From Gigaspora margarita (Eukaryota; Glomeromycota; Glomeromycetes; Diversisporales; Gigasporaceae), in NCBI GenBank assembly GCA_009809945.1, contig WTPW01000081.1, positions 520,084 through 584,083 of the forward strand: a stretch of 64,000 bases of DNA, read 5' to 3'. Positions 44,930-58,214 of this stretch are shown one piece after another (the first letter of the stretch is position 1; each line of letters starts with the position of its first letter). The notes under the pieces are model-generated. The model was not told the DNA's origin. It ran no database searches and worked only from the letters and a program-made list of their open reading frames with translations. Both the position numbers and the translations under genes were made by a program.

Positions 44930-46740
44930 GCCTTTTTTGGAATCTGGTGTTTTTCCAAGAATAAATTGATTTTATACTAAGTAACCCTCTCTCATACATA
45001 TAACAAAAGTTGTAATTACAATAATTATGAGTATAATAGTAGTTAAACCATTAAAATCAGTCTAGCAGATTGTAAAATATAGGCATTTTTGTTTTTACAA
45101 CTATTTGTTTACTTTTTTGTTTATATCATATAGTTCTAAAAACAAATATATCCATATTTCACAATTCACTGGGCTAATTTTAATGTCTCAACTACCATTA
45201 TGCTCATCTATCATGTTTGTTATCTCACAAGGAGGTTTGTTTAGTATGAAATCAATGTACTTTTAGTTAAATGCCAGATTTCAAAAAAGGTAAAAATTTT
45301 TTCTCTCTCCACTATTCTGAAGGTCCTTAAACACCTTTTAGGATCTGTTACTTCTCTTTAAAGGCCAGAGTTATTATTCTGAAGAGATCAACAGAGGCAC
45401 AGTTGTCTCTAAATTCTTCACTAAACTTGTGAGATAGCTCATACTCTATTAAGACTGTCATTTAATGTTTTAGGTCTTTGGCCCCATGGTGTAGAATCCC
45501 AATTTTAGTTCCACAGTTTCTAATTTCATATGACTCACAAACTAAGTTATTTTGTTTCTTTTAATGTTCTTAGACCTATTAACTATGAATTAGATTTCTC
45601 AATATTTACATTATTTGTTGTTAGATTCATCTTATTTGTAGTGTTCCAACAAAAATTAATTAATCCAATTAATTGATTAATCAATGATTAATTGATTGAC
45701 TTTTTAAATAGTGATTAGACCTGTTCAAAAAATCATAACCCAGATGACCTGTCAGGTTAACTCATGGGTCACCTGGGTTGATTAAAGGGTCAACCTGGGT
45801 TACGGATAACCTGGTTGACCCAGATGGGTTGATCAAAGGGCATATATTTGGTTGATACATCTAAATTGTAATAAATGTACAGTCACCTCTCAATATACCG
45901 AACAGGCCATTCTAGGATGTTATACTTATTATGATATAATTTATAGTATAACCCTTCCAAACTGATTCTGCTAAAATCAATAACCTGTAACTAATAAATT
46001 AATATAAGCTGATCAAACAAATTGAAGAGAGAAAGAAAAAGAGAAAAAGTGAGAGAAAGAGAGAAAAAGAAAAAAGTGAGAGAGAAAGAGAGAAAAAAAA
46101 AGAGAGAGAGAGAAAGAGAGGAGAAAGAAAGAGGAGAAAGGCGTAAAATAGTGTAAAACAGCTTTTTTTAAGTTTTTTTTTATATTTTATACAATATACA
46201 TATAAAAGTTCACTTTTAAATTATTTATTATAACAATAAGGTTCAAGCAGGTTGACAATAGAGCCAATAGAGCTTAATAATTGAGTAAATGAAGCTCAAA
46301 AACTAGTATTCATTAACTGATACAAAGTATAGATAAGATTTTCTTGGTTATGTAATTAGTTAATCTCTGGTTTAGATTAGAATTATCTGTTTTATAAATC
46401 AACATGAAAAAATAAATACACAGAACTTTTTTTTTACTAACTTTTTTTTTTTTAATATTGCCATTCATTATTGGTGTTGTTGCCTCTTTTTGCTATTGGT
46501 ATCATTTTTAGTTTTATTATTGGTTTCATCATTGGTTTAGTGTTGCAATTGCTATTGTTGCATTTTCACTTGTCATAGATAAAGTGTAGAAGTAATTTTA
46601 TTAGTAGCAGTTTCTTCTAATGTTGTTTTGTTGCATCTTTAATTTTGTACTACTGTTTTATTTGTACTGTTTCATTTCTCTTTTTTTATATCAGCAAATT
46701 ATATATATGTAATCTTATATAAGTTATTATGATCTGTAAT
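44930..46740. other. No gene; CCTGGGT repeats and GA microsatellite
   Basis: 45720-45840 repeats GGGTCAACCTGGGTT/AACCCAGATG words, G+C-richer than the surroundings, probably a MITE remnant. 46024-46140 is a (GAGAAA)n tract. Around 45330-45560 the minus strand looks faintly protein-like but is not identified. Confidence 0.45.
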
Positions 46741-46744
46741 ATTT

Positions 46745-46890
46745 TGAAAATCTTACAATCGACGCAGTATATTATGTATTTATACAAAATATTACAAAAT
46801 TTATTTTGAAATATTTCAAAAGATATTGCAAAATATTTCACAAAAAATTATGTAATATACCACATCAATTGTAAGATTTATGAAATATTA
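46745..46890. repeat. Short palindromic element
   Basis: AAATCTTACAATCGACGCAG at the left and, reversed, AAATCTTACAATTGATGTGG at the right, with a centre of AATATT(T) words. Likely a decayed MITE. Confidence 0.65.
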
Positions 46891-47289
46891 TGGGGCGTAA
46901 TAACTTAAGTAAAATTATGTAATATTATGAATATTTTGCAATATATCAAAATAACTCGATATAAAACAAATTATTTTTTTTTAATATTTAAGGTGAGATC
47001 TTGCTCTTATCTTTATTAAATTTAATTGAAACTTTTTACAATACTAGAAAAACTTTTTTTTTAAATCTAATGCTAAGAATAAAAGCTCAGACATATACTA
47101 AAGTAAACTACAATACTTATCTGCTGTCTAAACCTACCAGAGTGGCCAAGGCTCACCTAGATTTGTGTATATNTAAAAATATCAGAAGNNTGTGTGGAGT
47201 ATTTGATNCATTTAATAAGCCAAGTTTCTATTTTGAGCATGGAAATATGTGTTGTAGATTCATAGTCCTGTATATGATTTGTTGACTAA

Positions 47290-48835
47290 CTGATTGAATT
47301 TAGAGAGATAGCAGAGTTGGGTATTATAGATGTAATTGGTGATTTTGAGATCTGTCAATGCAGTATGGAATCCAGATATTTGTATAGATGAGTTGGTAAA
47401 TATATAGCAAAAGACTAGCAAAAGTTGAAGTGTGAGTGTTCTTGCAGTTTTTTTGTGATGCTGTGTATTTGCTTAATATGTGAATAATATCTAGTAGAAT
47501 GAGACCAGTTAGAGTAGTAAACAATAAGGGTTTGTTAAAAGAGTGATGAATTTGAAAACTATTAAAATGTATTATTTGGGTATAGAGATCATTAGCAGTT
47601 AATTGTAAAAATATTCATTTTGTTGGGTTTGAGAACATGGTACAGTAAATCTTCTATGATTTTTAGTATAGATTTACAGGTTGAACAAATGATCCAATAT
47701 AATACATAACTTGCTTGTTGGTATAAGTAATATTTGTTGGAATATGAAGGGTTTCTTTTGTGTAAAATTTGAGGGAAGGAAGGATAATTCATAAGTATTT
47801 TGATTCTAAATAATTTGAGTGTCAAGGGCTGAAAGCTATGTGCAAAATTTGAGATTTTTTGATTATTGTTAATATAGAGATAGGTGTATTCCAGCATATA
47901 TGCTAGGAGATTGTTGTCCATTGTTGAAATCAGTTTTGTGATGTTTAGAGTGCAAATATGTGTGCATAGTGTACTGTTCTAACACTGTGACAAATAGGAA
48001 GTTCTATAGGAAAATTGTCAATTGAGAGTATAAATTGAGTATTGTAGATATTGTTGAAGTTAAAAAGAAGGTATGGAGCAATTTGGTAACTGTGTGCTAG
48101 TTGGTCTGCTTTGTTGTTGAATTCATTGTCTTGATGTACAGTAACTTTATAAAAAATAATATTGAGATTATAGGATTTAATAAAATTTAGTAGAGTGTTC
48201 CATATGGACCCATAAGGAGTATTTAGAATGCTTAGAAATTGGAATATTGGCTTATTATTTGTGAGGTTGTTATATTTTGAAATTACTGATTAAAAGTCTG
48301 TAAAAATTTAAATTAAGCAGTTTCTAGGAGCAGTGATAATAGCAGATAGGATTGCTACTAGCTTAGCTTTAAAGAAACATGGCCAAAATTTAATTTGTGC
48401 CTGGAAGGTATGTGTAATAGTTTGGTTTTCTAATTGTATCCAGCCTATTCCTATAGAACATTGTAAATTTTCCAAATTAAAAACTAATCTATCAGTGTAA
48501 AATTTAGTTCTATTAGATTGCTGTTATGATTTGTGATAAGTTGTAAAGTGTAATAAGGTTTGGTAGTAATGGTATATATATAGGATTTCTAATTGCAATT
48601 GAGTAGATGAGGTCCAGGTGATTTTCATTGAGGTTAATTGTTTTGTCTGGATTAAGTTTGCCAAAGAATTTTGTAGCATGACTTGTAGATATAAGTATAG
48701 TACATTTGTTTACGATAATATTAGAATTAAGTGAACAACTAGTACATAAATATGTAGTAATAGAGGGAGTAGAATATAGGTGTGTAAATTGTGTTTCAAT
48801 AGAACTGATAAATATAACTTACTAGGTAAGCAAAT
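47290..48835 (-). mobile_element. Degraded LINE 3' region with RNase H domain
   Basis: Minus-strand frames show an RNase H domain at about 48510-48050: FYTD (first Asp), SIGIGWIQLEN, FKAKLVAILSAI (Lys where the catalytic Glu is expected), IFTD, and HQDNEFNNKADQLAHSY (last Asp). Downstream (47921-47592) a C-terminal region, ILMNYPSFPQIL, continues toward the 3' end. Upstream (48835-48520) a linker such as LNSNIIVNKC is seen. It has several stops and is 5'-truncated next to the big foldback element at 48919. Non-LTR retrotransposon of the type common in Rhizophagus. Confidence 0.75.
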
Positions 48836-48918
48836 ATCAGACAATTACTTTTTTTCTTATTTTTATTACCAAAAATTTCTATAATTTTGGCATAATCTGA
48901 GGCTTTGTGAATATCATG

Positions 48919-51014
48919 TAAAAAGAGGACCCAGGACATCTCTCATATAGGTCATAACTGATCTGTATGAATTTAGACATTTTTTGCTACCCCTAAAATC
49001 AAGTAAATTTGCTAAAAGTTGGATTATGACATATAAACTTTATAGTAATTTGCTAAAAACTAAATTATAACATCTAGTATTGAGTAAATAAATATAGCAT
49101 AAATTTTTTTATTTGAATTCATAGAATTAAAATAAAAAAAATTTATCAAATTTGGTCAAGAACTCGTGCAGATATCTTTGATGAAAGTCCCTGTCAATGT
49201 AGCTTCTTTGTAATATGTTTTTTTGCTTTTTCAAAATAACCCACTGTTCAGTGATGATTTACAAGAAATTTTACTATGCTAACTAAAAAAAATTTATAAC
49301 AAGACTTGTAGTGCATATCATGGACTAATAGAATCTCAAATTTTATGAAAAAGAATTGAAAACTTGTGAAGATATTAACGTTTTTGTAAATTCAGACACA
49401 TATGTTTTTGCAAGTTTTTTTCTAAACTTCAAATACTTCTGAAGTACTTTCTCAAAATAAAACCTCCAAAATGTTACTAAGTACGTTGATAGAATAGGTA
49501 TTTTAAAGTCTTTGGTTAAAATTTTATCAAAACCGGATCAATATTGACGAAGTTATAATAATTTTTCAATTTGCTTCCAGATTCAGGATTTTCTAAAATT
49601 TACAATTTTGATAAAAATAGAAAAATTACATCACAGGCTAGATTTTACAAGTTCAAATGAAACAAGTTACTGCGCACTAAGTAAACTTTTAGAGCATATT
49701 ATTGACTAATAGAATCTCAAAATTTAGGAAAAATATTGAAAACTCATAGAGATATTAACGTTTTTGTAAATTTGGACGCATATGTTTTTGCAAACAATTT
49801 TGGCACGAAATAGAAAAAATCTTTCATCAAAGATTTCTTTACAAGTTCCTGACCAAATTTGATAAAAATTTTTTATTTTAATTCTACAAATATATAGAAT
49901 TCAAATAAAAAAATTTTTATCGAATTTGGTCAAAAACTCGTAGAGAAATCTTTGATGAAAATTTTTTTCTATTTCCAAAAACGTATATCATGTGCCAAAA
50001 TTGTTTGCAAAAACATATGCATCTGAATTTACAAAAATGTTAATATATTCACGAATTTTCAACATTTTTTTATAAATTTTGAAATTCTGTTAGTTAATAA
50101 TATGCTCTAAAAGTTTACTTAGTGCGCAGTAACTTGTTTAATTTGAACTTGTGAAAATCTAGCCTGTGATGTAATTTTTCTGTTTTTATTAAAATTGTAA
50201 ATTTTAGAAAATCCCGAATCTGGAAGCAAATTGAAAATTATCATAACTTCGTCAACATTAATCTGTTTTTGATGAAATTTTAAATGAAGACTTTAAAATA
50301 CCTATTCTACCAACTTACTTAGTCACGTTTTGGAGGTTTCATTTTAAGAAAGTGCTTCTGAAAGCATTTGAAGTTTAGGGAAAAACTTGCGAAAACGTAT
50401 GCGTCCGAATTTACAAAAACGTTAATATCTTCACGAGTTTTCAATACTTTTTTATAAAATTTGAGATTCTATTAGTCTATGATATGCGCTATAAGTCTTG
50501 TTATAAAATGTTTTTTAGTTAGCATAATAAAATTTCTTGTAAATCATCACCGAACAGTGTGTTATTTTGAAAAGTTAATTATTATATAAATTACTAACTA
50601 ATTTACTTAATGAAACCCTGTGCAATTGTATTATATAATTATTTCTTTATCGACATACAATCATGATCAATGATCATAATACATATGCAGGGTAAGTACC
50701 AAGTTGCTATTGATACTAAAGCCTGATTATATGCTACAACTTCTTTTCAATTATAATTGATTATCACTTTGCTCCGTAAACCATTAATAACTTGTTATAT
50801 CCAGATTGATTATTATTAAAATGTGGTTAAATTGCTAAAAATAAAATATAACATGTATAAAATCTTAGTAATTCGCCAAAATATTTAATTATGCCCCCTT
50901 TTAAAATTAATTTCAATTTGCTAAAATTAAAATTTGGACCTTAGATCAAAATTGAATCAATTTGCTAAAAAAAAATATGACATATATCAGAGATGTCCAG
51001 GGTCCTATAAAAAG
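48919..51014. mobile_element. 2.1-kb foldback element with 1.34-kb inner palindrome
   Basis: The outer ends AAAAAGAGGACCCAGGACAT and, reversed, TTTTTATAGGACCCTGGACA are inverted. The inner palindrome has arms of about 670 bp (49230-49900 and 49901-50571), roughly 85-90% identical by eye. Each arm also holds two direct copies of a 105-bp segment (49314-49420 and 49695-49800; GATATTAACGTTTTTGTAAA). No coding frame. It has no autonomous partner in this window. Confidence 0.75.
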
Positions 51015-51273
51015 AATAAGATGATTTCTAAAGTAAAATAGCTTTCTATATTAATTTTTCGCAAAGATACTATTATTTTATAATGAATTAAAGTACTAAA
51101 TAATTGAAAGTTATTAGACAAATCGTTTAGATGACTTTTTTTCTTATTTTGTGTATTAATAAAAAAAACTAGCAAATTCATATGAAGGTGCAATATAAAA
51201 CTTGTTTTTGTTTTATTATACAAGAAGAGTTTTTATATTAACAATTAATAAATTTTGATAAAAAGTAGAGCTT

Positions 51274-52170
51274 AGAGGGCTTCCAGAAATTATGTAATTT
51301 TTTGATAGGTAGGTGGGGTTCTAAAAATATCAGGTTATAATTATAATTCTGGTCAAAATTTTATAATTCTGTTCAAAAGTATAAAATTATAAAATTATTA
51401 ATAACTATTGCTCTACTGGACCAATTTGATGATTTAACTACCAAAATATTCAACTCGCTGAGATGATTCTAACAAGACCAAAATCATTAAAATCTAATTA
51501 TAGGATCCCAAGATTGTTCAACTTTTGTATAATTTTAGTAGTAATTTTTTTAGAACCACAAAGTAAATTTCTTTAATATTAAATAACTTTTGATCTACTA
51601 GTCCATTTTGAATAATTTTACTACCAAAAGGTTTGTCTCAGTAAGATGATTCTAACAAGCCCAAAATCACTAAATTCTAATTACAAAATTCCAAAATCGA
51701 TAAAGGATTTGTATTGTTAGACAAACTATAAAATCTTTATCAATTTTGGAATCCTGTGATTAGATTTAGCAGTTTTGGGCTTGTTGAAATCATCTCACTA
51801 AGATTAACATTTTGCTAGTTAAACCATCCAAAACGGGCCAGTGAAACAAAAGTTATTCAATATTAAAGAAATTTACTTTGTGATTCTAAAAAATTGCTAT
51901 TAAAATTACACAAAAGTTGAATGATCTTGGGATTCTGTAATTAGATTTTAACAATTTGGGCATCTCATCAAGTCGAACATTTTGGTAGTTAAATTATCTA
52001 AATTAGTCCAGTAGATCAATAGTTATTATCAATTTTATAAATTGAAATATCTGAATAAATTTTAAAAATATAAAATTTGATTGGCTAATAGAGTATTAGG
52101 TGTGGGTAAGTGGGGTAAAATTTTGAAATTTATTAGTAACAAAAAATTATATAATTTCTGAAAGCCTCCT
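51274..52170. mobile_element. 0.9-kb foldback element
   Basis: The ends GGGCTTCCAGAAATTATGTA and, reversed, AGGCTTTCAGAAATTATATA are inverted. Inner arms of about 300 bp (51400-51700, 51735-52035) fold on each other (AAAGTAAATTTCTTTAATAT; TCCAAAATCGATAAAG at the centre). Within each arm a motif with CAACAAGNCCAAAATCA recurs. Same architecture as 28735 and 48919. Confidence 0.7.
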
Positions 52171-53299
52171 TACTGGGCAAACAATATAAAAGTGAAATTT
52201 TTGTATAATCCAAATAATAGAATTACACAAAATATAAGGTATTTTATTATATTAAAAAGAAGAGTTGGGTTAGTGAAATAGAGAAGGACTACAGGAGCCT
52301 TTATTAATTACAATAATTTTTTTACTACTAGCAAATAAATCAAATTGGCCATTTGCTACTCATAACTCTATAAAAGGATGGTTGATAATTCTTGTGCTTG
52401 TTATTTACAAATTTGGCTAAAAACTAATATAATTGTTTGTCTTTATAATTTTGGCAGCATGAAATGGAGGAAGGACATATTGATCAGGATTTGAATATTG
52501 AAATTGATAATGAGTCTGAAAAACAATCAGAAAGTGAACTATTAGAACTTTTTGAGAGTAAGCATTTTAGTATGTGCTAATAAAAGTTAAGTAAAAATGG
52601 ATTATATAATATTTCTATTGCTAGGACAAAGGTTTAAAGACCATTAAAAAAGCATATGCAATAATTTAAAATTTTACACATTAACATGAATTTGGAATTT
52701 GAAAAGAACGTGTTGAAAAGACAAAAATAATAATGAAATTTCAAGGATGTTTCTACGTCATCACGCTGAAAAACTGCCAATTCAAAAAAAAATTATATAG
52801 TGCATGTAGCCTAGAACCAGAGTCACGTGATCTAAATCTATATATAATTTAAAATTTGTTATAATTAATGAATATATATATATTTGTAAAAAAAACTTTT
52901 GTAAATTAATACTATAGACCTAGTACTATAATATTACAGAAAGATTTTTAACTCAAACATATTAGTTTTAATTTGATTTACTTTTAAATATAAAGCAATT
53001 TAATATCTGTACCAAATTTTGGCCACTATATTTAATATAATAATTTGTCAAATTTGGCTACTATATTTAATAGTAACTTGTCAAACATGTATATACATTA
53101 CAATGATTTGCACCTCTAGTTCTCTAGTTTCTAGTAACCTACACATAATCATTTGGATTAAAGCTGATATTTTGTATTAAATAATAGTTCTGATAAATTA
53201 ATTTCAGAAATTTTAGGAAAACCATGCTCATCTTTTGTGTCTGATGACTTTCTGCTCAGAAATATTCGGATATTATATGTGTTCGTCTTTGACCCAGAA

Positions 53300-53665
53300 A
53301 TAAGCTACCCTACAATCAACAATAGTTGCTACATAGTAAAGTCCAAATTCTACTATGTTAAATGATTATGATCGCTTAAGTAAACTTATTTGGAAGATCA
53401 AAAAAATACACTTATTTTGAAAATTTTATAGAAATCAGAGAACTTTTTATTATTTGACTTTTAATTTTTATGTTTAATGATAAAAATTAAAATTTGTTAA
53501 AAAATATATTTGATGAATGTAAAAATTAAAAGTTAAATAAGAAAAACTTCTTCAATTTTTATGAAAATCTTGGAGAATATGTATTTTATCTTCTAAACAT
53601 ATTTACTTAAGTGCTTATAATCGATTTATATAGTAAAATTTAGATATTACTATATAGTGACTACT
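53300..53665. repeat. Palindromic repeat, second copy of the 30.7-kb centre
   Basis: Matches about 30690-31020 (AGTAAAGTCCAAATTCTACT; ATTTACTTAAGTGCTTATAA) and is itself a hairpin around about 53480. It lies between two pieces of the MULE fossil. Confidence 0.7.
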
Positions 53666-54624
53666 TATGAATTTTCTATAGTTTGGATATTGGATATTTT
53701 TGGAAATGCATGCTCGTATTTTATGTTTAATGAAGTTCTATTTGGAAATATTCAGACTATCCAAAATTGGCTACCTTAGTTATATGATGCTGATTCTAGG
53801 GTACATGCACCATATAATACAGAAGAATCTGGATTGTGTTATACTAACTATAAATGGAAAGTGAATATAAATTGGAGTAAATGCACAAAAAAATATCATA
53901 TATCCACTATAATAGTCATATACCTGATCCAACTATTATACAATTTATTCAAAAAAATGAAGATTACTTATGAAATATTAAAAGATATTGAGTACTATAC
54001 TTTGGTCAGGAAGCTTAAGGGTAGGGTGAACATAGATCATTTTTAATAATGATCACATTGTAATCATATGAAATCAGGTGATCAACCAATCAGAGTTGTA
54101 GACAACAATGTTTCAACCAATCAGAATTAGCGATTTTTGTGCAATCTAAGGAAATTTGGGGTCACCTAAGTTTTTTTACTAATATATAAAGGTAAATTTT
54201 TTTAAATGATATAGGGTTTAAGATTTTACTATAACAAATAGGAGACATCAAATTATATACTACAAAATTTTGAGAAATACTGGCTATAAACTTGAAAGCT
54301 TTATTAGAAGCATATTTTTGCTTTCTATATAAAATTTTTTTGTACTCTGTAAATCATATGAAAATTGATCTACATTCACTTTACTCTTAATGCTAGTGCC
54401 CAGTATCATCTTTTTTTTGGCAAGCATAAAATTCAATCTATCATCGTAGTTTGTACAATGCAATTTCAAAATTCAAGAAAATTAACATAATGATGCATCA
54501 CAATTATTGTCTATGTTACTTTTAAAAAAAGAAGAGAATTCAAAATAGATATAAAATAGTGATTTGACAAAGATACCAATGTATTAACCCATCTTTTAGG
54601 GATGTCACCTCATCAACTTGATCT

Positions 54625-55290
54625 TTGGTTATATTATCCCTTAATTTGTTATGCAGGCAAATTTGCCTGCATAAATTTTAAAATTTTAAATTTTTTAAAT
54701 AGAACTTTAAATATTAACTTTAGCTATATACTTTTTAAGTAAAAAATATAATATTAGTTCTGTTTTATCAACTTTATTATAAAATTTTTTTAAAATTATT
54801 AAAAAACTTTGGTGTAATAAAAGTTTAAAGTTTTTGTTTTGGAACTTTTACTATAGAATTTTTTCTTTAGATTTTCTCAAATTTTATATATTTCCGTCTA
54901 TAAAAAATTTTTACTTCTAATACAAGTCTTAATTTTTACAAGTAAATCACTTAAAGTGCAATAATAAAAGTTGTAATCCTTTATATAAACTACAATATTG
55001 TATTAAGAACTATATTTTTAAAACCATATTTAAAGAATTCGCCAAGATATTGTAAATTGTTTTTTTGGTTAAAAAATTTCTTTAAAATTCATTATTTTTA
55101 GCTTATAAGCAATATAAACTTTTTGTTTTATAATATAAAATTAAATAATTCAAAAATATAATCCTTGTTTTCAAATATTATTATACCAAATTTTATTTAA
55201 ATATTTTAAATAATTAAAAAAGTAGATCAGAGATATATTTATAGTAATTATGCATACAAATTTGCCTGCAAATCTTTACAAACTAAGGGA
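54625..55290. mobile_element. Foldback/TIR element, about 665 bp
   Basis: Ends ATTATCCCTTAATTTGTTAT and, reversed, ATTATCCCTTAGTTTGTAAA, both followed by GCAGGCAAATTTG (near 54653 and 55270). The interior is A/T-rich and partly self-complementary. It lies inside the MULE fossil. Confidence 0.7.
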
Positions 55291-56199
55291 TAATATTATT
55301 GTTTTCTATAATAACTTGGCAAGGACAAATATCTATAATATGCCATTATCTATATTTATTATTATAGATAACACCTATTGCTTATGTCTTGTCATATAGA
55401 CAATATTGGATGACGAAACTGTTGGATCATACTCTTGAATGCTTGAAGTATTAATTAAAGCAACTGATGGACTTTATCCAAGTACTATTTTAACAGATGC
55501 TGATCCTGCTATGAGTCTTGCCATTTCAACTATTATGCTTTCAACTCAGCATTTTCATTGCATCTGGCATATTTATCAAAATATACAGAAAAAACTTAAA
55601 GAAAAATTGGGACCTAGTTGGAATTCAGTTATTAAAAACTTTTATAAAATTCGCAATATATTAGATCCACAAACATTTGAAAATTAGTTTACGCATTTAT
55701 TTGGTAGAACTTTATCTAAAAACATCACAATATCTCAATAGAACTTTATATTCTGATCAATATTCTTGGGTGAGAGCATATACTTATTGTATTTTATAGC
55801 TTGTGCACAGGCAACTAGTTGAGTTGAATCAATTAATTCACATATTAAAGCTATTACATATCATAGTCAGTATTTTTAATTTATCTTTTTTGTCTTTTAA
55901 TAATGCTGAAACTTTTGGTGTCACATATCTTTGTATGATTTGTTTAGCACAATCAATTTATTGATTGCCAATCAAGATTACTATTATGACTTTATTAGTT
56001 GAAATCAGCCAACCTGAATGTTAAACCACCAAATGTTTGTGATACCATATATTTGAATGTAGATTCCATTCTTAAGATTTATGTTGCACCTAATTTAATT
56101 GAAAAAATTAAGTATGAAATAAATCATAGTTTATTTTATCATTTAACCAAAATCAGTTCTGAATTTTTGAACTTATACCAGGTAAATTAAAATTTGTTA

Positions 56200-57965
56200 A
56201 CAAATGTTTAATGCTTTACTTTTTTACTAAGTTAACTAAGTTTATCATTTCAAATATTCAATTTCATTGAAATTTACCTTTATAATATATACACGCTAAC
56301 ATGTTGAACATGCTTTACAAGTTTCTACCTCAATAAATTGAATAAAAATGGTAAGAAATTTATTTATGCTAAATTAGAAAAGAGTGATCTACTGCATGTA
56401 TAATTAAAGAAAGAAAATTGAATCCTCTAATGTTGCAAATCACAAATTTTAACAATAAGCCATAATATACACCATACATTGAGTAGCTATCAACTTTATA
56501 AACATCTGATATTCTACTGATATCTCATCAAAATTCTGTTAAAATTTTAAAGTTGACCTGTATAAGCTGTGAATGTTCAAATGATATTCTAGTCAGTGTT
56601 ATCACTTTTTCTTAAAACTTGTAAAACTTCCTTAAAATTTTCTTATAACCTATGTGCAATCATGACCTAATCATCTTATTTTTTGATTTTGGCAAACTTT
56701 GAACCGTTGTTACTATCTGATTTGGAAGAGCATCAGTTCCTGTATGTGCTGATATAGGTCAGGGATAGTTAATGAAGATAAAATAGATAGGGTCAGGTTT
56801 ATAGATATAATGATTCGAGATACAAGAAAAATAATAAAAAGACAAATATGGGTGAAACTCTTCTGCACTTAAGCATATAAACACATAAACATGAAGTTTA
56901 TTAAACAATAATCTTTATTATACATGAGGGATTAACAAAAGACCAGAAACCTAAAGATACTAGAAGGGTGAATACATTGGGTTTATATACATGTGAATTA
57001 CTTAGAATTCCCCTGATACATATATCAGGTTAACATCCATCTGAAATTACTAAGCTGTAATTCATCCCACACCAATAAAAGTTCAATACTATGATTCTAA
57101 AACCCTCCTTCTTGTTAAACCTTATACTTCAACTGGCATTATACCCTTTTAAAACAATTGAATGCCTTACATTCGTTTCTTGCGAGATGAATAAAAATAT
57201 TAACTTTCTTTGTTCAATTCATACTAGGTATCAAAAAGAAACTCTATGAATCTTAGGGCATTACTCAATAGGACAAGACTAAAGTTAAGTGCCTTCTGAA
57301 TAGAATTTTCATCAGAACTGGCATCCTAATTCTGCTAAGAACTGAAGTACACATATTGAAAGCTAAAGAAAAGGGTGATAAGGCACAATTGAAAGATTCC
57401 AATAGTACAATTTAGTATTATGTCCAGGTCTTGTTTACATGTCAGTACCTGGCAAGGGATTTTCTTTCAATCAGCATATAATGTGGCTGATATCTAGTTA
57501 TGGTAGCAAAAATTAACTATCTAGAGAAAATGAGGACTAAATAAAGATATCGATCTAAGACAATAGCTATCAGGTTAATTATAGAATATAATAAATATAG
57601 AAATAGAAAGAAAAATAAATATAGAATAGAATAAAAAAATAAATAAGAAAATAAAAATAAATATGTATAATTTAATAAAAATGGAAACGTTCAATGCATG
57701 GGTCGTCACGGGGTCATCATGATAATTCTGGCTTAAAAAAATAATTTTTATTTATGTGATAACACCGTATAATCATATTTCTTGTTTTATTTTTGTATTT
57801 TATTGCTCTACTCGGTTACAGTATCATTGCCACATATACTTATCAATTTTGAATTGGCTTTGCAACAATAATGCATAGATATTTTTCACCTTTATGACCG
57901 GTCTAATCTGGTCCTGGTTAAATTATTCACCAGTTTTTTTTTTATTAATGACTGGTTCATACAGT
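56200..57965. other. No gene; possible old LTR fragment
   Basis: On the minus strand, about 57080-56765 looks like part of an LTR: a TATATAAACCC box near 56980, AATAAA-type signals near 56910, and a TATCAGCACA word near 56750 that could follow an LTR end. No second LTR, gag or pol is seen. If real it is a broken, old copy. The rest is A/T-rich with no frame. Confidence 0.25.
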
Positions 57966-57969
57966 AGAT

Positions 57970-58214
57970 ATATAGGGTCTTTGCTAGGAAAACCATAGTT
58001 AGAGACTATTTAGATTTTGACAATAAAATTAGAAATTGCTAGCTATCTATTAATCCAATTTGAGTAAACTTTTTTTATTTTATAAAGCTTGAATAGCTTT
58101 ATAAAATAAAAAAAAGTTTATTCAAATTGGATTAATAGATAGCTAGCAATTTCTAATTTTATTGTCAAAATCTAAATAGTCTCTAACTGTGGTTTTCCTA
58201 GCAAAGACCCCATA
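57970..58214. repeat. Near-perfect hairpin, arms of 120 bp
   Basis: Arms 57970-58089 and 58095-58214 (GGTCTTTGCTAGGAAAACCA at the outer left; TTTATAAAGCT at the tip) differ at only a few bases around a 5-base loop. The near identity suggests a recent foldback MITE or a recent palindrome-forming event. Confidence 0.9.

Larger units (their letters stand above)
52464..56190 (+). mobile_element. MULE/FAR1-type transposase fossil in scattered pieces
   Basis: Three plus-strand pieces match one family in order. 52464-52557 is an acidic start, MEEGHIDQDLNIEIDNESEK, ending at a GTAAGC donor. 53810-54050 is a FAR1/WRKY-GCM1-like zinc region (YKWKVNINWSKCTKKYHIST; MKITYEILKDIEYYTL). 55390-55690 is the MULE DDE core (LYPSTILTDADPAMSLAIST; FHCIWHIYQNIQKKLKEKLG), followed by VESINSHIKAI near 55830 and a frame to 56190. 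LTDAD holds an expected catalytic Asp, and CxWH is the family hallmark. Many stops. The gaps are filled by foldbacks at 53300-53665 and 54625-55290. Confidence 0.75.

Noticed and set aside
47001-47285. Plus-strand frame with some protein-like wording
   Set aside because: It contains unknown bases, shows no domain and runs antisense to the end of a LINE remnant.
56750-57590. A full LTR retrotransposon
   Set aside because: Only LTR-like promoter and poly(A) words are seen; there is no paired LTR and no coding domains.
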